NCBI GenBank assembly: GCA_030428885.1 | Contig: JAUIEJ010000012.1 | Span: 62,001-126,000, forward strand | Source: Gemmatimonadota bacterium | GTDB lineage: Bacteria > Gemmatimonadota > Gemmatimonadetes > Longimicrobiales > Gaopeijiaceae | Direction: 5' to 3' | Length of the DNA stretch: 64,000 nt | In this document: piece by piece, positions 26,278 through 36,787 of the stretch | How positions within the stretch are numbered: position 1 is the stretch's first letter | Layout: each line of letters begins with the position of its first letter | Notes under the pieces: generated by a model | Databases searched by the model: none | What the model saw: the letters and a program-made list of their open reading frames with translations, nothing else | What the model was told of the DNA's origin: nothing | Position numbers and translations under genes: made by a program

Positions 26278-26592
26278 ATGAAGCTCATCGTGTTCCTCTA
26301 CCTCGAAGACGACGACCCCCGGGTCGCTCGGCTCCTCACCGACCACGGCGTCCTGGCCTGGAGTCGCCTCACCCTGGAAGGACACGGGGCGGGACTGGCC
26401 GGATGGTACGGGTCGGTGGCGCCCTACCGCTCCCGCATGGCCTTCACGGTGGTGCCTGCCGACCGGGCCGACGACCTCCTGGAGGCCGTGGGCGACATGG
26501 ACGGCCTGGCCGACCCCCGACACCCCGTCCACGCGCTCCAGCTCGAGATCGAGCGGAGCATCGACTCCGGCCCCGCCGGAGGCACCGCCTGA
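26278..26592 (+). CDS. PII-like small soluble protein linked to the RND pump
   Basis: This 104-residue protein resembles the compact ferredoxin-like PII fold. Strand KLIVFLYLE is followed by a helix (RVARLLTDHG), then FTVVPADRADDLLEAVGDM, and ends in HPVHALQLEIERS. DUF3240/PII-like proteins of this sort are encoded beside heavy-metal RND pumps in other bacteria. They are thought to sense a small ligand or metal and modulate the pump. The T-loop of classical PII is absent. It begins 24 bases after the pump stop. Confidence 0.75.
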   Translation: MKLIVFLYLEDDDPRVARLLTDHGVLAWSRLTLEGHGAGLAGWYGSVAPYRSRMAFTVVPADRADDLLEAVGDMDGLADPRHPVHALQLEIERSIDSGPAGGTA

Positions 26593-26618
26593 ACCTGCCC
26601 CGATCCCCGGAGAATCCC

Positions 26619-26813
26619 ATGTCCCTCGATCACAAGATCCGCCTCATCGCCGGGTCGTTCATCCTCCTGTCCCTGGCCATCGGCTGGTGGGTGACGCCCT
26701 GGGCGTTTCTCTTCACGGCGTTCGTCGGCGTGAACCTGATCCAGTCGTCCTTCACCCGCTGGTGCCTCATGGAGGACATCCTGAAGGCCACCGGCATCCA
26801 CGAGCGGGAGTGA
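26619..26813 (+). CDS. DUF2892 (YgaP-like) small membrane protein
   Basis: This 64-residue protein has two hydrophobic helices and a conserved C-terminal CxME(D)IL pattern (RWCLMEDILKATG), diagnostic of DUF2892/YgaP transmembrane domains. In other proteins this domain is fused to rhodanese and tied to sulfur trafficking. Here it is stand-alone and last in the efflux operon, 26 bases after the PII-like gene, with GGAG upstream of the start. Confidence 0.9.
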   Translation: MSLDHKIRLIAGSFILLSLAIGWWVTPWAFLFTAFVGVNLIQSSFTRWCLMEDILKATGIHERE

Positions 26814-26903
26814 CCGCCGGGAGTCCCCCATCCCCCCTCGGCTTGCGCATGGTGCGGAGGACCGTTAGACCCGAACCACGTCCCATTTCCCGAAGGGGGT
26901 TTC

Positions 26904-29834
<2,931 letters not shown>

Positions 29835-29860
29835 CCCCCCCTGCCGGATCGACGGCACCC

Positions 29861-29892
29861 GCGGGGAGGCGGCCTTCGGGTCGCCTCCCCGC
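29861..29892 (+). terminator. Terminator hairpin with a C(UUCG)G tetraloop
   Basis: Perfect 11-base arms, GCGGGGAGGCG (29861-29871) and CGCCTCCCCGC (29882-29892), are closed inward by a G-T wobble and two G-C pairs around TTCG. This gives a 14-pair stem capped by the very stable C(UUCG)G loop. It begins 27 bases after the M14 stop codon. There is no T-tract. Confidence 0.85.
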
Positions 29893-29893
29893 A

Positions 29894-29914
29894 ACGTCGT
29901 GGGGGGCACGACGT
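29894..29914 (+). promoter_or_regulatory. Inverted repeat upstream of the ECF sigma gene (candidate operator)
   Basis: Perfect 8-base arms ACGTCGTG (29894-29901) and CACGACGT (29907-29914) flank GGGGG. The palindrome ACGTACGT overlaps its end (29911-29918). It lies immediately after the terminator and ~100 bases before the sigma-factor start, where a regulator or the promoter of that operon would be expected. A role in mRNA structure is also possible. Confidence 0.45.
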
Positions 29915-30010
29915 ACGTAGGGGCGAACCTCCCGGGCACCGTCGGGTACCCGGCAGGCCGCGTTCCCGGGGCTCGCCCCGGTGGTCATCCTCCCCTCCTG
30001 GCGTGTATCC

Positions 30011-30661
30011 GTGTCGAACACCCCCGTCGAGAAGCCCCACCCCGCCGTTCCGGATGGTCCGGATCCGGTGGGGGGAGAGGCCTCCGGCTCACCGCCGGTG
30101 GATCTCTTCCAGGTGTGGTGCCGCCGACTGCGCGAGGGCGACCGGGGAGCTCTGGAAGCGGTCTTCCGGGCGCTCCACGATCCTCTGGTGGGATACGCGG
30201 CGCGGCATCTGAATCCCGATGATCGGGATGCGGCCGCCGACGTGGTGCAGGACGCGTTCGTGAGGGTGTGGAAGGGACGCGAGCGGCTCGATCCTCAGCG
30301 GTCGCTCAAGGCCTTTCTGTATCAGACCGTGCGCAACCAGGCGTTGAACCGTTCCCGGGACGCCCGGACCAGGGCCTCGCTCCTCGCCGAGCGCTACGAG
30401 GCCCCGATCCAGGCCTCCCCCCGGCCCGACGAGACCTTCCGGGCCGACGAGTTGCGGAAGCGGCTCGAGGAGTGGATCGACGCCCTGCCGGAACGTCAGC
30501 AGGAGGCCTTGCGCCTCAGTCGTTTCGAAGGGCTCGATCACGGGGAGATCGCCGACGTGATGGGGTGTTCGCCGAGAACCGTGAACAACCACCTGGTCCG
30601 GGCGCTTCGCACGATCCGCGCCCGGGCGGTCGAACTCGAGCCCGATCTGCTGCCGTCATGA
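30011..30661 (+). CDS. ECF RNA polymerase sigma factor
   Basis: This is a sigma-70 family protein of about 216 residues. Region 2 (LVGYAARHLNPDDRDAAADVVQDAFVRVWKG) and region 4 (LPERQQEALRLSRFEGLDHGEIADVMGCSPRTV) are clear, and regions 1 and 3 are missing, as in ECF factors. The start is uncertain: GTG 29981 is also in frame, and neither has a convincing ribosome-binding site. The following FecR-like gene starts inside its stop (ATGA), and a TonB-dependent receptor gene follows that. The expected circuit is signalling from the outer-membrane receptor through FecR to this sigma factor. Confidence 0.9.
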   Translation: MSNTPVEKPHPAVPDGPDPVGGEASGSPPVDLFQVWCRRLREGDRGALEAVFRALHDPLVGYAARHLNPDDRDAAADVVQDAFVRVWKGRERLDPQRSLKAFLYQTVRNQALNRSRDARTRASLLAERYEAPIQASPRPDETFRADELRKRLEEWIDALPERQQEALRLSRFEGLDHGEIADVMGCSPRTVNNHLVRALRTIRARAVELEPDLLPS

Positions 30662-31620
30662 GCCGCCCTTCCTCTCCCGATCCCCGCTCCGCGGCCCCCG
30701 ATCTCTCGGGCGAAGCGGACGCCCACGAGTTGGCGGGCGTGTGGGACCTCCTGGGTGACGCCGCACCGCGGTCGCCCCGGGGAGACGTGGATGGGGCGTG
30801 GGCCCGACTCGAGGCCCGGCTCGACGCCGAATCCGGGGCGGCTCCCGCCCGGGTCGCCCCCGCAACGCGCGTCGCCTCCCCGTCGACGGCCTCGCCCTGG
30901 CGTCGAGCCGCCGCCGTGGCGGCGCTCCTCCTCGTGGGGGGCGCCGGCGTCTGGAACGGCGTGCCGGCCACCGCCGAGGCGGGCCCGGGGGAACGCGTCC
31001 AGGTGGTGCTCCCCGGGGGCACCCAGGTGGCCCTCAACGCCGGCTCCTCCCTCCGGTGGGCCCGAGGCTTCTCTTGGCTGCCCGGGGTGGACCGGGGCGA
31101 TCGGGTGGTGCACCTCTCCGGCGAGGCCTTCTTCGACGTGACCCGGGACGGCCGGCCGTTCCGGGTGGAGACGTCCCACGCCCGGGTGCGGGTGCTGGGC
31201 ACCCGGTTCAACGTTCGGGTGCGGCCCGGCGAAGGCACCCTGGTGGCCGTGGACGAAGGTTCGGTGGAGGTCGTGGACGCGGCGGCGAGCGCCGTGGTCC
31301 TCACGGCGGGTCAACGGGTCACGGCGGGGCAGGGTGCCCTCCGGGTCCTGACCGCCGGGGCCGACCCCGTGGCCGCGTGGCGGCGAGGCGGATTCTCCGC
31401 GACCGACGCCCCCCTGGCCTCCGTGGTGCAGGAACTGGAGCGCCGCTGGGACGTGGAGATTCGCACCGGGTCGCTCCCGGCGTCGTCTCTGGAGCGGCGG
31501 CTCACCCTCTACTACTCCGGGCCCGTGGAGTTGGAAGCGGTCCTGGACGACGTGGTGACGACACTGGGTCTCCGGTACCGCCAGACGGCGGGGGGCTGGG
31601 AAGTCCTTCCCGCGCCGTGA
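30658..31620 (+). CDS. FecR-type anti-sigma/sigma regulator
   Basis: This 320-residue protein has a cytoplasmic N-terminal region (about 85 residues), one membrane helix (ASPWRRAAAVAALLLVGGAG), and a periplasmic FecR domain with GTQVALNAGSSLRWA, GEAFFDVTRDGRPF and VLGTRFNVR, followed by a DUF4974-like C-terminal domain (RRLTLYYSGPVELEAVLDDVV). FecR transmits a ligand signal from the receptor to the ECF sigma factor. It overlaps both neighbours (ATGA with sigma, GTGA with the receptor). Confidence 0.92.
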   Translation: MSRPSSPDPRSAAPDLSGEADAHELAGVWDLLGDAAPRSPRGDVDGAWARLEARLDAESGAAPARVAPATRVASPSTASPWRRAAAVAALLLVGGAGVWNGVPATAEAGPGERVQVVLPGGTQVALNAGSSLRWARGFSWLPGVDRGDRVVHLSGEAFFDVTRDGRPFRVETSHARVRVLGTRFNVRVRPGEGTLVAVDEGSVEVVDAAASAVVLTAGQRVTAGQGALRVLTAGADPVAAWRRGGFSATDAPLASVVQELERRWDVEIRTGSLPASSLERRLTLYYSGPVELEAVLDDVVTTLGLRYRQTAGGWEVLPAP

Positions 31621-34385
31621 TCCGCCGGCTCCCGGGCCCCCGGACCCTCCGGGGTCTCGCCCGGATCGCCGGGGCCGTGGTCCTGACGTTCGGCCCCGCC
31701 CACCTCGGCGCCCAGACGCTCGGCCGGTGGGACCTGGCCGTGCGCGACGTCCCCGTGGCCGAGGCGTTGGATCGCCTGGTGACCCTCACCGGCATCGACC
31801 TGGTGTTTTCGTCGGAGGTGGTGGAGGGCCGCCGGACCTTCTGCCAGCGATCCGACGCCACCGCCGAGGCGCTCCTGGCTTGCGTGGTGCAGGGAGCCGG
31901 TCTCGACTTCGTGCGCCGGTCGTCGGGCACCTACGTGGTGGTGGCGCCGGCCGAGGTGCCGCCTCGCCACGGCCATCTTTCGGGCCTCGTGGTGGACGAG
32001 ACCACCGGGAGTCCCGTGTCGTACGCCGTGGTGGAACTGGCCGACGGCACCGCCCGCAGCCTCACCGACGCCGAGGGGTTCTTCAGCCTCCCCCAGCTCC
32101 TTCCCGGCGTGCGGGAGGTCGTGGTGCGGCGCCTGGGCTACCGTCCGGCCCGGACTTCGGTGGAGGTCTCCGCCGATGCGGGGGTTCGCCGCCGGATCGT
32201 CCTCTCCCCCACCGTGGTGGAGCTCGAACCCCTGGTGGTCAACGGCATGGAGCGCCGCACGGGACGGGGTTCACTGGGCCAGGACGTGGCGCCCCTGGAG
32301 CCCGGGGGCGTGGGCGTGCGCCCCGGCGAATCGGTGGGGGTGGCCCGGGCCCCCTTCTTCGCCGACCTCCACATCCAGGGCGGACGATCCGGCGAGCACC
32401 TGGTGCGGATCGACGGCGCCCCGGTGTTCGAGCCCGTCTCCCTGGGCCGGATCCTGGGCGCGTTCAGTCCCCTGGCGGTGCAACGCATGACCGTGCGGAA
32501 GGCCGGTTTCGGGGCCTCCACCGGAAGCCTCATCGGCGGTGCGGTGGACGTGGAGCACGAGCCGGTGCGGGGAGGGACGTCCGGCGCCACCGTACTCGCC
32601 GATCCCTATGCCCTCAACGGTCGGGTGCGGGTGCCCTTCGACGTGGCCGGACGGCCCGGCGCGGCGCTGGTGGCGGCCCGGACCTCCCTCTGGGACGTCT
32701 TCGAGGAGAGTTCCCTCGCCGCGGCGCTCCGGTCGTGGAACACCCCCGACCCCGTGCTCCTCCGCTCGGTGGTGGGCGACGGCGAAGCCCCCACCGACCG
32801 ACTGGAGTTCGAGCCTCGCCGCGCGGGCTCGGACCTGTCGTTCTCCGACATCCACGCCGCGCTGGACCTCCCGGTGGGCCCCTTTCGATCGGTGTCGGCG
32901 TCCCTTTATCGGGGCACCAACACCGTGGGGTCGGAGCTCCTGGCCTCGGGGCTCGTGCCGGGGGAACTCACCAATCCCCTCTTCCTCTCCCGGGATCGCT
33001 ACGGGTGGGAGAATACCGCCGGTCAGGTTCGCTTCCACAGCCTGGTGGGCAATCGGGCCTCGGCCGCCGTCCGGGTGCGGGGGAGCCTCCACTCGGTGGA
33101 TCACGGCTACGGCATGGTCTACGGCGACGAGGGCGGCTACGTCCCCGAGGGGGCCGATCTCGACGCCATCGAGGGGGCCCTCCGCGCGGCGCTGGACGAC
33201 GAAGGCAACGCGTGGGACGGGAGCGAGATCAGCGAGTGGGCCGTGGAAGGCCGGTTCGACTACTCCCTGGCTCCGGGCCATCTCCTGTCCGGGGGGATCG
33301 AGGGACTCCGGGTCCGGAGTCGGGTCCAGCTCGAGGGCCCCTACTATCGCCCCGTCCGCTCGGTGACCGACCAGTGGCGCGGGGTGGTGTGGGTGGAGGA
33401 TCGCTGGATCCTGGGTCACGCCTGGACGCTGGAACCGGGCCTCCGGAGCACCTGGCTCGATACGGGAGGGGGGCCCTGGCTCGAGCCCCGGCTGTCGGTG
33501 CGGGTCGATCGCGACGATGGGCCTCTGGGGCCGTGGTCGGCCCGGGTCGCCGCGGGGATCTATCGCCAGTTCACCAACCGGTTCGATCTCACCACGGTGG
33601 GGCCCAGCGCCCTGGTGTCCGGGGTCCAGTTCTGGCTGCCGGTGGACGAGAGCATCGAGCCGCCGGAGGCGCGGCACCTGGCCGGGGAGTGGGTGTGGAG
33701 CCCGGCGGCGGGGTGGGAGGTGCGGGCCGAGGCGTACCACAAGTGGCTCGATCGGCTCCTGGATCTGGACTACCCCGCACTCCGTTCCGGCGTGGGCGAC
33801 CCCGCCGAGGGACTGCAGGCCCAGGCCGAGTTCGTGGGCGACGGCCAGGGCACGGCCTGGGGTGCGGGGCTGCGCCTCACCCGGGTCACCGACGACCTGC
33901 GGCTCCAGCTCGGATACGACTACTCGGCGTCGGAGCGGACCTTTCCCGGACGCTTCCAGGGGCAGCGGCAGCCGGCGCCCTGGGTGGAGCCCCACGGGCT
34001 GTACGCCGGGATCGACGCCGACGTGGCCGCCGGGTGGACCGTACGCCTGGACGGCCGAGGCGTGTGGGGCCGCACCTGGGGACTCCGGCGCTCCTACTAC
34101 GACGTGCTGGCCCTGGACGCGGCCCCCGACGGACCGGAGCTGGGGCGCCCCGGTGAGGACCGCCTCCCGGCCCTGATCGAACTCGATCTCACGGTGGGGT
34201 GGGTCGGGGCCCTGGGCGACACCCGGGTGGAGGTGCGCGGCGAGGTCCGCAACCTCCTGGATCGGGCCAACGTCCTGGACCAGCTCCTTCGCCGGACGCT
34301 GGACGACGAGGCCCTGGTCTACGAGGTGCAGCCCCGTACCCTCCCGGGCCTCACCCCCCTGCTGACGGTCCGTCTGTCCCGCTGA
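31617..34385 (+). CDS. TonB-dependent outer-membrane receptor with N-terminal STN signalling domain
   Basis: This 922-residue protein starts at GTG 31617, inside the FecR stop. After the signal peptide (cut near LGAQT), residues ~40-105 fit an STN (secretin/TonB N-terminal) domain. A carboxypeptidase-regulatory-like Ig domain (HLSGLVVDETTGSPVSYAVVEL, about 120-195) follows. The plug contains DLHIQGGRSGEHLVRIDGAPVF, and the long beta-barrel runs to the terminal LLTVRLSR. STN plus FecR plus ECF sigma is a FecA-like trans-envelope signalling arrangement. No SusD-like lipoprotein follows. The ligand is unknown and could be a siderophore, cobalamin or an oligosaccharide. Confidence 0.9.
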   Translation: MIRRLPGPRTLRGLARIAGAVVLTFGPAHLGAQTLGRWDLAVRDVPVAEALDRLVTLTGIDLVFSSEVVEGRRTFCQRSDATAEALLACVVQGAGLDFVRRSSGTYVVVAPAEVPPRHGHLSGLVVDETTGSPVSYAVVELADGTARSLTDAEGFFSLPQLLPGVREVVVRRLGYRPARTSVEVSADAGVRRRIVLSPTVVELEPLVVNGMERRTGRGSLGQDVAPLEPGGVGVRPGESVGVARAPFFADLHIQGGRSGEHLVRIDGAPVFEPVSLGRILGAFSPLAVQRMTVRKAGFGASTGSLIGGAVDVEHEPVRGGTSGATVLADPYALNGRVRVPFDVAGRPGAALVAARTSLWDVFEESSLAAALRSWNTPDPVLLRSVVGDGEAPTDRLEFEPRRAGSDLSFSDIHAALDLPVGPFRSVSASLYRGTNTVGSELLASGLVPGELTNPLFLSRDRYGWENTAGQVRFHSLVGNRASAAVRVRGSLHSVDHGYGMVYGDEGGYVPEGADLDAIEGALRAALDDEGNAWDGSEISEWAVEGRFDYSLAPGHLLSGGIEGLRVRSRVQLEGPYYRPVRSVTDQWRGVVWVEDRWILGHAWTLEPGLRSTWLDTGGGPWLEPRLSVRVDRDDGPLGPWSARVAAGIYRQFTNRFDLTTVGPSALVSGVQFWLPVDESIEPPEARHLAGEWVWSPAAGWEVRAEAYHKWLDRLLDLDYPALRSGVGDPAEGLQAQAEFVGDGQGTAWGAGLRLTRVTDDLRLQLGYDYSASERTFPGRFQGQRQPAPWVEPHGLYAGIDADVAAGWTVRLDGRGVWGRTWGLRRSYYDVLALDAAPDGPELGRPGEDRLPALIELDLTVGWVGALGDTRVEVRGEVRNLLDRANVLDQLLRRTLDDEALVYEVQPRTLPGLTPLLTVRLSR

Positions 34386-34479
34386 CGCCGGCGGGCCCCG
34401 ACGGCGGGTCCCCCGCGCCTTCCTTCACACCGGGCGGAACCCGGTCCCTGCACGCAGGTAGTCATTGTCCAAGTTTGAG

Positions 34480-34498
34480 GTGTACAAACATTGTACAC
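34480..34498 (+). promoter_or_regulatory. TGTACA-type dyad upstream of the fasciclin gene
   Basis: Perfect 8-base inverted arms GTGTACAA (34480-34487) and TTGTACAC (34491-34498) flank ACA. Both arms contain TGTACA, at 34481-34486 and 34492-34497, exactly 11 bases apart, about one helical turn. The block is AT-rich against the surrounding G+C and lies 30-48 bases before the ATG of the next gene. TGTACA dyads are bound by MerR-family regulators of the MlrA/LitR/CarH group, but no such gene is seen in this window. Confidence 0.65.
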
Positions 34499-34527
34499 AC
34501 TGACTCCTCAACCGTGGACGTTCTCTC

Positions 34528-36636
34528 ATGCGACGCCTGATTCCCACCTCCCGTGCCCTCCGGGCCCTGGTGATCCCGGTCCTCGCCGTCGGCCTCGCCG
34601 CCTGCGACGACGACGATTCCGGTACGACCCCCGACGCCCGGCCCGACATCGCCGAGCTGGCGTCGTCCAGTGCCGAACTCTCCACCCTCGTGACCGCCCT
34701 GCAGACGGCGGGCCTCGTGGAGGCGCTGCAGGCCGACGGGCCGTTTACCGTGTTCGCGCCCCGCGACGCCGCCTTCGAGGCGCTGGGATCGACGACCGTC
34801 TCGGCGCTCCTCGCCGAGGACAACCGAGCTGCTCTGACCGACCTGCTCACGTACCACGTGGTCTCCGGGCGATTCACGGCGGCCGAGCTCGCCGGTGGCG
34901 CGGTGCTCCCGACCCTCGCCGGAAAGTCCCTGCGAGTGGAAGGTGGGGGCGGAGTGAGCGTGGACGGCGCGGCCGTCGTGACCGCCGACCTGGAGGCGGG
35001 CAACGGCATCGTCCACGTCATCGATGCGGTACTCGTGAACGGGCTGAACGGCGTCCAGCGCGCGGCCCTCACGCCCGAGGTGAGCACCCTGGTGGCGGCC
35101 CTCGAGGCGTCCGGGCTGGCCCATCCCCTGGCGGGGCCGGGACCCTTCACCATCTTCGCGCCCGTCAACGCGGCGTTCGACGCCCTCGACGTGGATGCCC
35201 TCCTGGCCGACGGCGACCTTCTCGATCGGGTGCTGCGCTACCACGTGGTTCCCGGGGAGGTTCGGGCCGCCGACCTGGAAGACGGCCAGACGCTCACCAC
35301 CCTCGAGGGAAGCCGCGTCACGGTCGATCTGGACAGCGGCGCGTCCATCAACGGGGCCTCGGTGATCGCCGCCGACATCGGTGTGGGCAACGGCGTGATC
35401 CACCTGATCGACGGCGTGCTGCTGGAGAGTCTGGACATCGTGGAGCGGGCGTCCCTGACGCCGGACGTCGCGACGCTGGTGGCGGCGGTGGGTGCGGCCG
35501 ACCTGGCGGGCGTGCTGTCGGGGCCGGGGCCGTTCACGGTCTTCGCGCCGGTTAACGACGCCTTCGCCGACGTGGATGTGGCGACCCTGCTGGAGCCGGG
35601 CAATCGGGGACTCCTGCAGGACATCCTCACCTACCACGTGATTCCCGGTGAGGTGCGGGCGGCCGACCTCGTGGACGGCGCCGCGGTGGGCACCGTCGAG
35701 GGTGGGACGGTGACCATCGACCTGGACGGCGGGCCGAAGGTGAACGGGGCCAAGATCGTGGCCACCGACATCGAGACCGACAACGGCGTGATCCACCTGA
35801 TCGACGGCGTGTTGCTCGAAAGCCTGGACATCGTGCAGCGCGCGTCCATCGAGTCGGACGTCTCGACGCTGGTGACGGCGGTGGGCGCCGCGGACCTGGC
35901 GGGCGTGCTGTCGGGGCCGGGGCCGTTCACGGTCTTCGCGCCGGTGAACGACGCCTTCGCCGGCATCCCGGCGGAGCAGATCGGCCGCCTCCTGGCGCCG
36001 GAGAACCAGGCGCTGCTCCAGAAGGTGCTGACGTACCACGTGATCCCCGGTGAGGTGCGGGCGGCCGACCTCGTGGACGGCGCCGCGGTGGGCACCGTCG
36101 AGGGTGGGACGGTGACCATCGACCTGGACGGCGGGCCGAAGGTGAATGGGGCGAACATCATCGCCACCGACATCGAGACCGAGAACGGCGTGATCCACCT
36201 CATCGACGGCGTGCTGCTCGAGAACCTCGACGTCGTCGATCAGGCCGTGTTGAACGGATTCGGGACGCTCGTCGGCGCCGTACAGACGGCGGGCCTCGAG
36301 GCCGCCCTGCGCGGCGACAACGGAGGGGCGGGGTTCACGGTCTTCGCGCCCACCGAGGCGGCCTTCTCGGCGCTGTCGGCCATTCCGACCGATCCCGCCG
36401 TTCTCGCCGACATCCTGCTCTACCACGTGCTGGGGGGAGAGGTACGGTCGAGCGATCTCTCCGACGGCCTCGCGGCCACCACGCTCCAGGGCGGATCGTT
36501 CACGGTGCGCCTCCCTGCCTCCGGACCGGCCATCGAGGGGGCCCAGAACACCGTCTCCATCGTGGTCACCGACGTGGAGGCGGCCAACGGGGTCATCCAC
36601 GTGATCGACGCGGTGCTCCTCCCGCCTACGTCGTGA
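34528..36636 (+). CDS. Lipoprotein with five fasciclin (FAS1) domains
   Basis: This 702-residue protein has a lipoprotein signal (GLAACDDDD, Cys26) and five consecutive FAS1 domains of ~130 residues. Each shows the FAS1 H1/H2 pattern: FTVFAPxxxAF near its start, LLxYHVxxGEVR in the middle and NGVIHxIDxVLL at its end. FAS1 domains mediate cell-surface adhesion and matrix contacts. Domains 3 and 4 share long identical DNA stretches, implying recent duplication or gene conversion. It is monocistronic: a TGTACA dyad lies upstream and a strong terminator downstream. Confidence 0.94.
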   Translation: MRRLIPTSRALRALVIPVLAVGLAACDDDDSGTTPDARPDIAELASSSAELSTLVTALQTAGLVEALQADGPFTVFAPRDAAFEALGSTTVSALLAEDNRAALTDLLTYHVVSGRFTAAELAGGAVLPTLAGKSLRVEGGGGVSVDGAAVVTADLEAGNGIVHVIDAVLVNGLNGVQRAALTPEVSTLVAALEASGLAHPLAGPGPFTIFAPVNAAFDALDVDALLADGDLLDRVLRYHVVPGEVRAADLEDGQTLTTLEGSRVTVDLDSGASINGASVIAADIGVGNGVIHLIDGVLLESLDIVERASLTPDVATLVAAVGAADLAGVLSGPGPFTVFAPVNDAFADVDVATLLEPGNRGLLQDILTYHVIPGEVRAADLVDGAAVGTVEGGTVTIDLDGGPKVNGAKIVATDIETDNGVIHLIDGVLLESLDIVQRASIESDVSTLVTAVGAADLAGVLSGPGPFTVFAPVNDAFAGIPAEQIGRLLAPENQALLQKVLTYHVIPGEVRAADLVDGAAVGTVEGGTVTIDLDGGPKVNGANIIATDIETENGVIHLIDGVLLENLDVVDQAVLNGFGTLVGAVQTAGLEAALRGDNGGAGFTVFAPTEAAFSALSAIPTDPAVLADILLYHVLGGEVRSSDLSDGLAATTLQGGSFTVRLPASGPAIEGAQNTVSIVVTDVEAANGVIHVIDAVLLPPTS
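35500..36146 (+). repeat. Internal tandem duplication of FAS1 domain coding sequence
   Basis: Positions 35644-35744 and 36046-36146 are identical over 101 bases (offset 402), and 35500-35552 matches 35893-35945 over 53 bases (offset 393). The 9-base offset difference reflects a three-codon insertion between the blocks in domain 4. The repeats lie within the fasciclin gene and are in frame. Confidence 0.9.
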
Positions 36637-36668
36637 CCCTCGGCGCGCCCGTCCCGGCGCCGGAATCC

Positions 36669-36704
36669 GCCCGCCCCGTCGGCCTTCCGGTCGGCGGGGC
36701 GGGC
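36669..36704 (+). terminator. Strong terminator hairpin after the fasciclin gene
   Basis: Perfect 10-base arms GCCCGCCCCG (36669-36678) and CGGGGCGGGC (36695-36704) continue inward through mostly paired bases to a TTCC loop, about 16 pairs in all. It begins 32 bases after the fasciclin stop codon and has no T-tract. Confidence 0.8.
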
Positions 36705-36787
36705 GTCGTGGGTGCGGGGGCGGTGAAGATCGCGTGCGCCCGGCTCGTAAGGGAGAGAATCCGTCTCGTCTCCAACCCCCGAGGGCC

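Noticed and set aside
22849-26532. A ~1200-residue antisense frame across the RND genes
   Set aside because: Composition is His/Gly/Glu-rich with no recognisable domain, and it is the mirror of two well-supported genes.
35500-36146. Repeat pattern considered as a CRISPR array
   Set aside because: The repeats are two long in-frame copies of FAS1 coding sequence, not short evenly spaced repeats with spacers, and no cas genes are present.
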